From Salinimicrobium sp963739625 (GTDB lineage Bacteria > Bacteroidota > Bacteroidia > Flavobacteriales > Flavobacteriaceae), in the NCBI GenBank assembly GCA_963739625.1, contig CAVUAU010000018.1, positions 124,001 through 188,000 of the forward strand: a stretch of DNA of 64,000 bases. Direction: 5' to 3'. The position numbers were made by a program, and so were the translations under genes. Below, in pieces: positions 1-10,054 of the stretch (its first letter is position 1; every line of letters starts with the position of its first letter). The notes beneath the pieces were generated by a model. The model was not told the DNA's origin and did not search any database. It saw only the letters and a program-made list of their open reading frames with translations.

Positions 1-45
1 TTTATTAGCACTTTTGACATTGGCTAATTCAATAATACATAAAAA

Positions 46-3033
46 ATGAAAAGAAGATTAAGTGGAATTCTAACACTGTTAATGGTGTTAGTGGTGCAGC
101 TAACCTTTGCACAGCAAAAAGAGGTTATGGGTAGAGTTACCGATGCCCAGGGAATGCCTCTGCCCGGGGTAAACGTTATCGTGGCAAATACTACACGGGG
201 TACCCAAACCGGGTTTGAAGGTAACTATTCAATTATGGCAGAACCCGGGCAGGAGCTTGTTTTTTCCTACGTAGGTTTTGCAACCCAAAGACGTATGGTT
301 GGTGCAGAGAGTACTATTGATGTAACTCTTGAAGTCGATGCTGCAGCCCTTGAAGAGGTTGTGGTTGTTGGATACGGTTCTAAATCAACTGTAAAAGAGA
401 CAAGTTCTTCATCTTTGGTTACCTCAGAGAGTCTTGAAGACAGGCCAATTGTGTCTGTAAATGACCTTCTAAAAGGTAACGCAACAGGGATATTTGTGGC
501 AGGTGGAAGTGGACAACCTGGTGCCAATACTACTGTAAGAATACGTGGTATCAGCTCCCTTAACGCGGGAACTGCGCCTCTATATGTTGTAGATGGGGTT
601 CCTGTTATTTCTGGAGACTATACAAGACTTAACACTACTGCAGATGTTTTGGCTAACATGAACAGTAATGACATTGAATCTGTTACTATTCTTAAAGATG
701 CCTCTGCAACCGCTCAATATGGAGCACGTGCTGCAAACGGGGTTATTCTTATTACTACAAAATCTGGTAAAGCAGGGGAGCCTAAATACAGCCTCTCAGT
801 AGAAACCGGATTTAACAAAAAAGCAGTTGAAGGACAGCAAAACCTTAGCGCTGCTGAATGGGGTGAATTAGTAAACGAAGGTTTGGTAAACGCCTACGGC
901 GAAGATTTCGCTACTTACTATGAAGAGAATGTTAACCCTGATGGAGTTGATTCCAACTGGGGAGATGCAATCGAAAGAGGTTCTGCGCTACAGCAGCAAG
1001 TGAACTTTTCTGTAACCGGAGGTGGTGAAAACCTTAGGTACTATACTTCTATTGGTTATTTCGATCAGGAGAGTATTGTGAAAAACTCCAGCTTCAACAG
1101 AACTGCAGGTAGATTTAAGGTTGATTATGACCTCAATGACAAAATGAGATTGACTCAAAACATTAATGCGAGTTTTTCAAATCTCAAAACTCTTTCCTCT
1201 GGTGGTGGATTTGCTAACCCAATTTTGGCTAAGTATTTTGCAAGACCTTCAGATCCTATCTATAATGAAGATGGTTCCTTTTTTATTGGAAACAATCCTA
1301 ACAACCCACGTTTATCTAATGGTCTTTTCAACGTTCCAATGTTATTGGAGAACGATTTCAACAAGGCTAAGACGCTTAAGTTGACTGGAATTACTACTTT
1401 CTCTTATGATATCTTTGAAAACCTTAACTTCACAACAAGGTTGTCTTTGGATAATACCGTTATTGAGGAGGATTCTTATAACAACCCCCGGCATGGAGAT
1501 GGATTTAGTGTAACAGGTAGGGCTTATGCTTACGACACAAGAGTCTTTGACTACGTATGGCAAAACATGTTGACCTATGACTTCACTCTAGGAGAATCCA
1601 ACAACTTTACCCTTTTGTTAGTTCAGGAAGCTCAGAAGAATCAATATAGAGATGTTTCATCTGCTGCAGAAGGATATGGAAAAGAAGGTTATACTACTGT
1701 ATCTGTAGGGTCTAATGATCTTACTGCTGATGGAACAAAGTCTCAGTATACAAATGCTGCCTACCTGGCTAGCGTTAACTATGATTTTGGAGGGAAATAT
1801 TTCCTTGATGCCGCGTATAGACGTGAAGGGAACTCAAACTTTGCCGAAAACAACAAGTGGGGTGATTTCTGGTCGTTTGGTGGTGCATGGGATGTCGCTC
1901 AAGAAGATTTTCTTGCCGGTAGCACTCTAAGCCAGTTAAAACTTCGTGCAAGTTATGGGCAGGTAGGTAACGCATCTATTGGTTCTACTTCAAGTTTAGC
2001 TTACTTTTCTTTTGGAGGAGAGTATAATGGAAGAATTCCTCTTTATGTTGGAGGTGTTGCAAACCCTGATCTTTCATGGGAGATCAACAAACCTTTTAAC
2101 GTAGGTCTTGATTTCGGTTTATTCCAAAACAGAATTACCGGTAGCTTTGACTACTTTATCAAGAAAACCGAGGACTTGCTTTACGCAATTCCACTATCTT
2201 TAGCTACCGGGGAATCCAGCAAATGGGTTAACGTAGGTTCTCTTGAAAACAGAGGTTATGAAATTTCTCTTGGAGCTGATATTTTTAGAGGAGATTTCAA
2301 CTGGAACTCAAGAATTAACTTCTCACATGTTGAGAATGAGTTGACAGATCTTTTGGAGAATGACGTTGTTGATGGAACAAAAATCCTTAGAGAAGGTGAG
2401 AGTATCAACACTTACTATATGAGAAAATGGGCCGGTGTTGATCCTGCTAATGGAGACCCACTTTGGTACGTAAATGGTGTAGATGGAGAAACTACAAACG
2501 TTTATAACAATGCTGAAAGAGCAATACAAGGGAATTCTTTGCCTAACTATACAGGAGGTTTCAGTAACAATTTTAGCTACAAAGGATTTACTTTAGAGAC
2601 TTTATTAACCTTTGCTTTAGATTATAAAGTTTATGACAGCTGGGCATTTTATCTTGCCAGTGGTGGAACTTATACTTTGAATTACCCGGGTTATAGAAGT
2701 AACCTTGATAGATGGCAACAAGCGGGTGATGTAGCTTTAAACCCAAAGAACGTTTACGGTAACGGAAACCAGAACAGTGCGACTTCAACAAGATTCCTTT
2801 ATGACGGTGACCATATCAGGTTGAGTAACGTACAATTGGGATACGACTTCTCGAGAGTAATGGGCAAAGATATGTTTGACAACTTCCTTGTATATGTACG
2901 TGGAACAAACATCTACACTAAAGCCTTTGATGACGATCTTAAATGGGATCCTGAAACAAGAACTTCTGGTGTGACAGACCTTGATCTTCCTCCATTGCAG
3001 AGTTATACTATGGGAGTTAAATTATCATTCTAA
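46..3033 (+). CDS. SusC/RagA-type TonB-linked outer-membrane receptor
   Basis: This 995-residue protein should import an oligomeric nutrient across the outer membrane using TonB energy. Residues 1-22 form a signal peptide ending TFAQ. Residues about 27-100 are the carboxypeptidase-regulatory-like domain typical of SusC (GRVTDAQGMPLPGVNV). The plug domain follows at about 120-240 (VRIRGISSLN, then YVVDGVPV), and the rest is beta-barrel ending in an aromatic residue (KLSF). The SusD partner starts 12 bases after the stop, so the two are co-transcribed. The substrate is unknown because no glycoside hydrolase or peptidase gene lies nearby. The first 30 or so coding bases are almost the same as those of the second SusC at 4638, so the pairs are tandem paralogues. 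Confidence 0.95.
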   Translation: MKRRLSGILTLLMVLVVQLTFAQQKEVMGRVTDAQGMPLPGVNVIVANTTRGTQTGFEGNYSIMAEPGQELVFSYVGFATQRRMVGAESTIDVTLEVDAAALEEVVVVGYGSKSTVKETSSSSLVTSESLEDRPIVSVNDLLKGNATGIFVAGGSGQPGANTTVRIRGISSLNAGTAPLYVVDGVPVISGDYTRLNTTADVLANMNSNDIESVTILKDASATAQYGARAANGVILITTKSGKAGEPKYSLSVETGFNKKAVEGQQNLSAAEWGELVNEGLVNAYGEDFATYYEENVNPDGVDSNWGDAIERGSALQQQVNFSVTGGGENLRYYTSIGYFDQESIVKNSSFNRTAGRFKVDYDLNDKMRLTQNINASFSNLKTLSSGGGFANPILAKYFARPSDPIYNEDGSFFIGNNPNNPRLSNGLFNVPMLLENDFNKAKTLKLTGITTFSYDIFENLNFTTRLSLDNTVIEEDSYNNPRHGDGFSVTGRAYAYDTRVFDYVWQNMLTYDFTLGESNNFTLLLVQEAQKNQYRDVSSAAEGYGKEGYTTVSVGSNDLTADGTKSQYTNAAYLASVNYDFGGKYFLDAAYRREGNSNFAENNKWGDFWSFGGAWDVAQEDFLAGSTLSQLKLRASYGQVGNASIGSTSSLAYFSFGGEYNGRIPLYVGGVANPDLSWEINKPFNVGLDFGLFQNRITGSFDYFIKKTEDLLYAIPLSLATGESSKWVNVGSLENRGYEISLGADIFRGDFNWNSRINFSHVENELTDLLENDVVDGTKILREGESINTYYMRKWAGVDPANGDPLWYVNGVDGETTNVYNNAERAIQGNSLPNYTGGFSNNFSYKGFTLETLLTFALDYKVYDSWAFYLASGGTYTLNYPGYRSNLDRWQQAGDVALNPKNVYGNGNQNSATSTRFLYDGDHIRLSNVQLGYDFSRVMGKDMFDNFLVYVRGTNIYTKAFDDDLKWDPETRTSGVTDLDLPPLQSYTMGVKLSF

Positions 3034-3044
3034 AAAAATTAAAA

Positions 3045-4412
3045 ATGAAGAATATATTTAAATTATTTATTGCAGGGTTCCTGGTGCTGTCAGTGACATC
3101 TTGTAGCGATGATTTTCTTGAGAATAAGCAGTATTCTACTACTCCTCAAGAGGTCACAAGTGTAGACGATTTGTATGCACTCATGTATGGGGCCTATATA
3201 GAATCCAGAAGTGTAAACTACTACGGTCGTGATATGATCATTTACGGTACGTTGAGAGGAGATGTCGCCTTTAACGATGCAGGCTCTGGAAGGTTTAGAG
3301 GAACATCTTACTACAACATGACAAGTAGTGATGGTTATGCAGCGGACACTTATGCGCAGATCTATGAGGTGATTGCTCAACTTAACGTGATCATCAATTC
3401 AGATTTTACTAATGAGACAAGAGCTGATGAAATTCAGAATGTAAAAGGTCAGGCGTTGGTGTTTAGAGCACTTGCTTTTTACGATCTTCTGAAACTTTAT
3501 GGACAGGAACACACTGGAGGAGACCTTGGTATATCTCTTATGTTAGAATATGATACTGAGGCAAAACCTGCCCGTGCGACAGTAAGTGAAAGCCACGCCC
3601 AAATCATGCAGGATTTTGAAGCCGGTATTGCTCTTCTTGAAGAGAGTGGAATGGGTAATCCTAATGTAAAGGATATCATTAATATCTATTCTGCTAAAGG
3701 ATTGGCAGCGAGGTACTACCTTTATGAAGGTTCAGACAGTAGTCTTCAAAAAGCCTATGATTATGCTTCAGACGTGATTGAGTCTGGCGTTTACCGTGTA
3801 ATGGGTGAAGATCTTTATGTGAATTCTTTTGAGCAGGATCTTTCTGCTGCAAATTCAATTTTCGAAATTGCTGTTGGAGATCAGGCGAAACTTGGAACTA
3901 CATCTATCGCTTATATGTATTCAGATCTTGGATACGGTGATATCAATGCAAGACCGGAATTTATTGCTGACTTTAATGCAGATGATATTCGCCTGAACCT
4001 GTTCGATGGAGTAGACGTGCCTTACAAATATCCAGACATCCAGGGATCAAACAGTATCAAGATGCTTAGATACGAAGAAGTATTGCTAACCCGTGCAGAG
4101 GCAAACCTGAGATTAGGTATTGATGCCGATGAGGCAACTGCAGATGTTAACGCCATTGTCGTTGAACGCGGATTGGAGCCATACGACACTGTGACCATTG
4201 ATGATGTTCTCGAGCAAAGAAGAAAAGAACTTTTCTTTGAAGGATTTAGATACTGGGATATGCTTCGTCTTGGAATGGACATTCCTGTATTTGATTCCAC
4301 TGGAGCACTGGTAGAAACATTAACTTATGATTCAGATCCAAGATTGGCCTTCCCAATCCCACAGAGAGAATTAGATGTTAACCCTAACATTGAACCAAAC
4401 CCTGGCTTCTAG
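3045..4412 (+). CDS. SusD/RagB-like surface lipoprotein
   Basis: This 455-residue protein is the substrate-binding lid of the SusC encoded just upstream. A lipoprotein signal ends at the lipobox LSVTSC (Cys20), so the mature protein is lipid-anchored on the outer membrane. The N-terminal SusD-like region and the C-terminal RagB/SusD region are both recognisable, including the late motif LEQRRKELFFEGFRYWDMLR typical of the family. It resembles the SusD at 7699 closely (YGRDMIIYGTLRGD against YGRDYIIFGEVRGD). A strong terminator follows it. The ligand cannot be deduced. Confidence 0.95.
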   Translation: MKNIFKLFIAGFLVLSVTSCSDDFLENKQYSTTPQEVTSVDDLYALMYGAYIESRSVNYYGRDMIIYGTLRGDVAFNDAGSGRFRGTSYYNMTSSDGYAADTYAQIYEVIAQLNVIINSDFTNETRADEIQNVKGQALVFRALAFYDLLKLYGQEHTGGDLGISLMLEYDTEAKPARATVSESHAQIMQDFEAGIALLEESGMGNPNVKDIINIYSAKGLAARYYLYEGSDSSLQKAYDYASDVIESGVYRVMGEDLYVNSFEQDLSAANSIFEIAVGDQAKLGTTSIAYMYSDLGYGDINARPEFIADFNADDIRLNLFDGVDVPYKYPDIQGSNSIKMLRYEEVLLTRAEANLRLGIDADEATADVNAIVVERGLEPYDTVTIDDVLEQRRKELFFEGFRYWDMLRLGMDIPVFDSTGALVETLTYDSDPRLAFPIPQRELDVNPNIEPNPGF

Positions 4413-4436
4413 AGGTCAGATATTCAGTTAAATTAG

Positions 4437-4468
4437 AAAAACCGCCTTTCAAAAGGGCGGTTTTTTTA
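4437..4468 (+). terminator. Rho-independent terminator of the first SusCD pair
   Basis: A perfect stem (ACCGCCTTT/AAAGGGCGGT type) is followed by a run of seven T, 25 bases after the susD stop codon. Confidence 0.9.
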
Positions 4469-4637
4469 TTGGCTCAAATCATAAAATTTTGGAATTCTTC
4501 GGTTTATAACCTTCTGAAATAAAAGTTATTAACCTAACACTGTTAACGGTGCTTATTCTCAAGGAGTGCCTGCAGCTTGCTTTGTAAGGTTTTTATTGTC
4601 ACTTTTGGTATTGGCTAATTCAAATAATTTCTAAAAA

Positions 4638-7600
4638 ATGAAAAGAAGATTAAGTGGAATTCTAACACTTCTTATGGTGTTAGTAGTGCAAATTACTTTT
4701 GCACAAGAAGCTCAAACTGTGGATGGGACGGTGACCGATGAGGATGGAATGCCTCTTCCGGGAGTCAACATCGTAGTGAAGGGCACAAGTAAAGGTACAC
4801 AAACAGATTTTGACGGGAAATATAATATTCTGGCGAAGAGTAACGATATTCTTGTCTTTTCTTATGTTGGATTTGTTACCCAGGAATATAGGGTAGGAAA
4901 TGCCACGACTATTGATGCCGTGATGGCAACAGATGCTGCCGAACTCGAGGAAGTTGTAGTTATGGGTAAGTTACAAAGGCAGGAATGAAGTAACGGGTTC
5001 TGCCGTCCAGGTGAGAGGGGAAGAACTTGCCGAAGTGCCTATGGTGTCAGCAGATCAGGCTCTCCAGGGTAAAGTTGCAGGTTTAACAATATCTGCGTCT
5101 TCAGGTACTCCGGGATCAACCCAGGATATCCGAATTCGTGGGGTTGGATCGATCACTGCGGGAAATGAGCCTCTTTATGTGATAGATGGTGTTCCGGTGA
5201 TTAATAACAACCTTTCTGGATCTACAGCCAATAGTTCTTTGAGCCCATTGGCCTCTATAAATGCACAGGACATAGAAAGTATGACCGTTCTAAAAGACGC
5301 TTCGGCTACTGCTGCCTATGGTGCAAGAGGTTCTAATGGTGTAATCGTAATCACTACAAAAAGTGGTAAATCTGGCGAAACGGTGTTCAGCCTCAACTCA
5401 ACTGTAGGTTTTCAAAACAAGGCTGTTGATGGAAGACAGGTGTTAACCGGTGCCCAGGCCTTTGAATTATTCCTTGATGGTGTTTACAATTCTTTTGGAG
5501 AGGATTATAATTTTACAAGAGAAGAAGCACAGCAGTTTGCTTTTGACAACGATCTTGACGGAGGAGCTTATCAGGATTGGATCGATGCAGGTCGCCCCGA
5601 GGCTCACTGGGATGAGGTGATCAAAAACGAAGATGCTCTTGTTCAAAGCTATGATATCTCTGCCCAGGGTGGGGGTGAAAAATCTACTTTTTACGCTTCC
5701 TTAGGATATAACGAGACAGAGGGTATTGCAATAGGTACTAACTTTGAAAGGATCTCAGGGAAATTGAACTACTCAAGAGAGTTTTCAGATTCTGTTGACT
5801 GGGATATTAGTTTAACAGCTTCAAACTCGCTTCAGGATGGTATTTCTGAACAGAGCGCTTATTTTTCCAATCCAATCTCCAGTCCTTACTTTACTGCACC
5901 AATAGTGCAGCCATATTTGGAAGATGGATCATACAACCTAAATATTCCGGGAGGCTACAATCCACTTTACCTGGTTGAACATGATATCATTGAGAACGAA
6001 CTAACCAGAGCACTTTTTAATTATTTTTGACATGGAAATTATAGACAATCTGAATTCGAAACCAATGGCCTTGTACTACAATTTTAATGTAATAGAGAAT
6101 ACCAGAACAGGGTACATGGAAATGGTGAGGGCGAAACCAAAGGTTACGCGCAATCTTCAGTTGAAAGAAACTTTAACTATGTGACCCAAAACTCACTTGG
6201 TTATAGTACCATGTTTGACAAACATTCGTTGGATGCCAAAGTTTTGATCGAGTATCAGGAAAACAAAAACAATTATCTGTATGGATATGGTCAAAACTTC
6301 CCTGCAGAAGGTCTTACTTACATTGCAAGTGCTCCCGGTTCGCAAGAGGCGTACTCTTCGTTTGCAGACTGGAAGAACATTTCTTACCTGGGACTGTTGA
6401 ACTATAACTTTGATGGAAGATACGTTGCTGACTTTACTTACAGAAGAGAAGGTTCTTCAAGGTTTGCTTCAGGAAACAGATTTGGAGATTTCTGGTCTGT
6501 TGGTGCAGCATGGAACCTTCATTCAGAAGAGTTCCTAATGGACAGTGAGGTATTCAATCAATTGCGAATTAGAGGATCTTACGGTCTAAGCGGGAACTCG
6601 GCAATTGAATTAAATACTTATCAGGCGATGTTGTCCTATGATGAAGATTATGCCGGGCAGGGTGCAGTTTATCCAAGCCAGTTTGGAAATAAAAATTTAA
6701 CATGGGAGAAAAACAGAACTCTTGATGTAGGGGTAGATTTCGGATTATGGAATAACAGGCTTTCTGGATCTTTTGCATACTATAAAAAGGAAACATTTGA
6801 TCTTCTTCAGGATGTGCCGCTTTCAAAAACAACCGGTCACAACTCTCAAAACCAGAACGTAGGAACTATGGTGAACAAAGGTTTTGAAGCCGAATTGAAT
6901 TTCAATGTTATCAATACTGAAGATTTCAGCTGGACTGTTGGAGGTAACTTTGCCACTGTTGACAATGAGATTACCGAACTGGCACGTGATCCAGAAGGGA
7001 ACGTGATTTCTATAGATAGAGGTCTTACGAGAACAGCAGTTGGTCATCCTGTATGGGAATGGTATATGAGAAAATATGCAGGAGTTGATCCTCAAACAGG
7101 AAGCCCATTGTGGTATGTGGATGGTCAGTCTGGTGAAACGACTTCAGTTTACTCTGATGCTGATGAGGCTTTCCAGGAAAAAAGCGCACTTCCTACTTAC
7201 TCAGGAGGATTCAATACCCATTTGAATTTCAAAGGATTTTTTGTTGATGCCAATCTTTACTTCGCTGGAGGACATGCTATTTATGAAGATTGGGCGTTCT
7301 ATACCCAGCACGCCGGTCTTTACACCACTCTTTACTATGCCGGTACCCAAAATTTGATGGATAGATGGCAGGAGCCGGGAGACATCACAGATGTTCCTAA
7401 AATGACCTACACCAATACAGGTGAAAGAGCTTCCAGCTCTTCAACAAGGTTCTTGTATGACGGTGACTACATTAGACTTAAAAATATTGCGGTGGGATAT
7501 AGCCTGCCAATGGAAATTTTGGACGGTACAGGTTTTGATGCCGTGAGATTAGCTGTAAGAGGAACTAATCTTCTTACCTGGGTAAAAGATGATGGTTTGA

Positions 7601-7692
7601 AATACGATCCTGAAGTACGTGCCAATGGATATACAACCTTGACAACCCCACCTGTAAAGACAGTATCGTTGAATTTGAATTTAAAATTTTAG
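4638..7692 (+). pseudogene. SusC-type receptor, interrupted by frameshifts
   Basis: This is a paralogue of the SusC at 46. Signal peptide, regulatory-like domain, plug and barrel are all present, but not in one frame. Break 1 is at about 4966-4970: removing one A restores reading from VVVMG into YKGRNEVTGSAVQV. Breaks 2 to 5 lie between 6023 and 6105, where alignment to the first SusC implies +T, -T, +C and -G in turn; frame is regained at about 6105 (HGNGEGETKGYAQ). The net change is +1, and correction gives about 1017 residues. The barrel after 6181 ends normally (LNLNLKF) and susD follows 7 bases on. Either the gene is decaying or the sequence here is unreliable; the intact 3' half and partner favour error or very recent damage. 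Confidence 0.85.
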
Positions 7693-7698
7693 AGAAAA

Positions 7699-9108
7699 AT
7701 GAAAAAGAAGTTAATTTATTTAATGTTTGCTCTTGCAGGTGTCGGCAGTATTTCTTCGTGTAGTGAGGAAATGCTGGATCCAACGCTGGCGCAAGACAAA
7801 TCTGTTGAAGGAAGTATAACTTCCGTTGAAGACGTGCAAGGGATAATCTATGGAGCTTACAATAGAATGTCTGCTTCCCCTTATTACGGTCGTGACTATA
7901 TTATTTTTGGAGAAGTAAGAGGCGATAACACCTTTGCTAATGCCAGTTCAGGGCGATTTCTTGACCCTGCAGCTATGGACCTCACAGAAAGTAGTGGTTA
8001 TGCCGATGACACCTGGACTCAAATTTACAGGGTTATTGCGAGTGCAAATATTGTAATTGCTCTGGATCCTGCAACTTTGGAAGGTGACCTCGAGGAGATT
8101 CAACATCTTCAAGGGCAGGCATATGCCATTAGAGCGCTGGCTCATTTCGACCTTCTGAAACTTTATGGGGAGCAACATGTAAATGGTGGTGGTGAAAGTG
8201 CTGCCGGTATTCCATACGTAAAACAGTACAAGGGAGATAATTTACTTCCAGCCAGAAACACTGTGGGAGAAGTGAAAAATTTCATCTACGACGATCTTAA
8301 TACTGCAAAAGACCTTATGTCTGAGTCTTACAATTCTACCTGTGAAGTAATATCAACTTATGCTGTTGATGCTATCACGTCCAGGGTTGGTATCTATTTT
8401 GGAGACTGGCAAGTTGCTGCCGATGCAGCTAAAGAAGTCATTGACTCAGGAGAATTTATTGTAGCACCAGCTGCCGATTGGGCTAACACGTGGTCTATGG
8501 ATTGCCCTCCAAACGTGATCTTTGAAATGGCCAATAGCTCTACAGACAGTCCTGGTATAAACGGGTTGGCCTATATCTACAGAGGTTCAAATTATGGAGA
8601 TATAGAAGTCTTGCCTACAGTACTTGACCTCTTTGATGAAGGGGATATTCGCGGATCTGAAGATGCTATTGGATATTTCGTTGAAGACGGTGAGGTGGTT
8701 GATAAGCTTTCTAATCTTGTTAAATACCATAACATGGAAGGCTTTGATAATACACCTGTCATTCGTTACGAAGAAGTAATTCTTAATTATGCCGAGGCTC
8801 TTTATGAATTAGGTGAAACCGGGGATGCTCTAACTTACCTGAACATGATTCTTCAGAATAGAGGTTTGGGAGCTAATTATTTCACAGAAGCTACTAAACA
8901 AAACATCTTGGAGGAAAGAAGAAGAGAACTTCTTTTTGAAGGATTTAGGTTTGATGATCTTGCAAGAAATGGACTGGATATTCCTCTTGTTGATGAATTC
9001 CTGCAAACTCACGGAGGTCCCGCCTATGGCAGCTATAACTATGCCTTCCCAATTCCATTATCAGAATTGAATGCAAATGCTAATATTGACCAGAACGAGG
9101 GTTACTAG
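7699..9108 (+). CDS. SusD/RagB-like surface lipoprotein, second copy
   Basis: This 469-residue lipoprotein partners the broken SusC upstream. The lipobox is SISSC (Cys21). SusD-family features are intact, including the C-terminal LEERRRELLFEGFRFDDLARNG and a terminal acidic NEGY. It is clearly a paralogue of the SusD at 3045 but diverged through much of its length, so the duplication of the pair is not recent. The intact frame suggests that the locus was functional until lately. A terminator follows at 9135. Confidence 0.95.
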   Translation: MKKKLIYLMFALAGVGSISSCSEEMLDPTLAQDKSVEGSITSVEDVQGIIYGAYNRMSASPYYGRDYIIFGEVRGDNTFANASSGRFLDPAAMDLTESSGYADDTWTQIYRVIASANIVIALDPATLEGDLEEIQHLQGQAYAIRALAHFDLLKLYGEQHVNGGGESAAGIPYVKQYKGDNLLPARNTVGEVKNFIYDDLNTAKDLMSESYNSTCEVISTYAVDAITSRVGIYFGDWQVAADAAKEVIDSGEFIVAPAADWANTWSMDCPPNVIFEMANSSTDSPGINGLAYIYRGSNYGDIEVLPTVLDLFDEGDIRGSEDAIGYFVEDGEVVDKLSNLVKYHNMEGFDNTPVIRYEEVILNYAEALYELGETGDALTYLNMILQNRGLGANYFTEATKQNILEERRRELLFEGFRFDDLARNGLDIPLVDEFLQTHGGPAYGSYNYAFPIPLSELNANANIDQNEGY

Positions 9109-9134
9109 TAATAGAACACTTAACTGAAAATTTG

Positions 9135-9165
9135 GGAGACTGCTATAAAAGGCAGTCTCCTTTTA
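9135..9165 (+). terminator. Terminator of the second SusCD pair
   Basis: Stem GGAGACTGC/GCAGTCTCC with an AT-rich loop, followed by TTTTA. Confidence 0.85.
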
Positions 9166-9210
9166 TTGGCCTCTTTTGTAAATTTTTTCTATATCTTGTG
9201 GTAATCAAGA

Positions 9211-9897
9211 ATGTACTCTATGAGAACCAATTTTCTGATTCTTCTTTTTTTTCTATCCTTTTATACAGGCTTTGGGCAATTTGTGCAGCCATTTGACGGA
9301 GTAGACTATGGTTTTACACTCGTGCCTATAATTAAAAAGGATCTTTCCAGGGTTATAGGTTCTCCTTTCCTGAATGAAAATTTTCAAGCGGGTGTCATTA
9401 AAATGAAAGGCAAGGAACCGCTTGACGCAAAGATGCGGTATAATGTTTTGGAGGAGAGAATTGAAATAAGGCTGGACCAGACAGGAAGTGATGAGATCTT
9501 TATGTTGCCAAAAAGGGAAACTACTGTTTATCAATTTGGAGGTGACCAATTTCATATAAAGGAAATCAAAACAGAAGGAGGTCCTGTGTTTGGCTATTTT
9601 AGTCCTCTTTTTTCAGGTGCGAAGGTTGAACTTCTTAAGAAGTACACCTTAACTGTGTCAGAGGCTCAGGCTGCAAAGACAGGCTACGATGAAGACAAGC
9701 CTGCGAAGATGAGCATTGAGGAGAAATATTATGTGCGGTTACCAAACAAAGAATTTCAGGAAGTGGAGATTTCGAACAGGAAGCTGAGAAAAGATTTCGG
9801 GGATGTTCTTGGAAGTAAATATTTCAAAAACAATAAAATAAAAACAGAGGAAGACCTGGTTGCCCTTGTGAAGGAGCTTGACAGGCTTAAAAGTTAG
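9211..9897 (+). CDS. exported protein of unknown function
   Basis: I do not recognise the family. The 228-residue product has a signal peptide (residues about 1-22, FLILLFFLSFYTGFGQ) and a mature part without transmembrane segments, so it should be periplasmic or outer-membrane associated. The middle is predicted beta-rich (alternating hydrophobic residues with MKGKEPLDAKMRYNV). The C-terminus is charged and helical (EEDLVALVKELDRLKS). An in-frame ATG lies at residue 4 (MRTNFL) and is an equally likely start. It is a single gene between terminators at 9135 and 9941. Confidence 0.7.
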   Translation: MYSMRTNFLILLFFLSFYTGFGQFVQPFDGVDYGFTLVPIIKKDLSRVIGSPFLNENFQAGVIKMKGKEPLDAKMRYNVLEERIEIRLDQTGSDEIFMLPKRETTVYQFGGDQFHIKEIKTEGGPVFGYFSPLFSGAKVELLKKYTLTVSEAQAAKTGYDEDKPAKMSIEEKYYVRLPNKEFQEVEISNRKLRKDFGDVLGSKYFKNNKIKTEEDLVALVKELDRLKS

Positions 9898-9940
9898 TAA
9901 TATTATTCCTTTTATCATTTCGGCTTTTACGCTATTTAGA

Positions 9941-9970
9941 ACCTCCGGAGTATTTTCCGGAGGTTTTTTT
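9941..9970 (+). terminator. Terminator after the exported protein gene
   Basis: ACCTCCGGA...TCCGGAGGT stem with TATT loop region followed by seven T, 44 bases after the stop. Confidence 0.9.
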
Positions 9971-10028
9971 GCACCTGGTCAGAAATGCGGTTTTTCATAT
10001 AAAATCTGCTTCTTTTCTGCATTTATTC

Positions 10029-10036
10029 TACTTTTG
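10029..10036 (+). promoter_or_regulatory. -7 promoter element of the porin gene
   Basis: TACTTTTG matches the Bacteroidota TAnnTTTG element and sits 18 bases before the ATG at 10055. No clear TTG lies 19-21 bases upstream. It also argues against the longer reading frame that begins at 9878. Confidence 0.55.
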
Positions 10037-10054
10037 TTTCCAGTGGAAAAATTT

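Noticed and set aside
9878..10054. Longer porin N-terminus
   Set aside because: It would overlap the upstream gene, run through a terminator and put the promoter element and signal peptide inside the protein.
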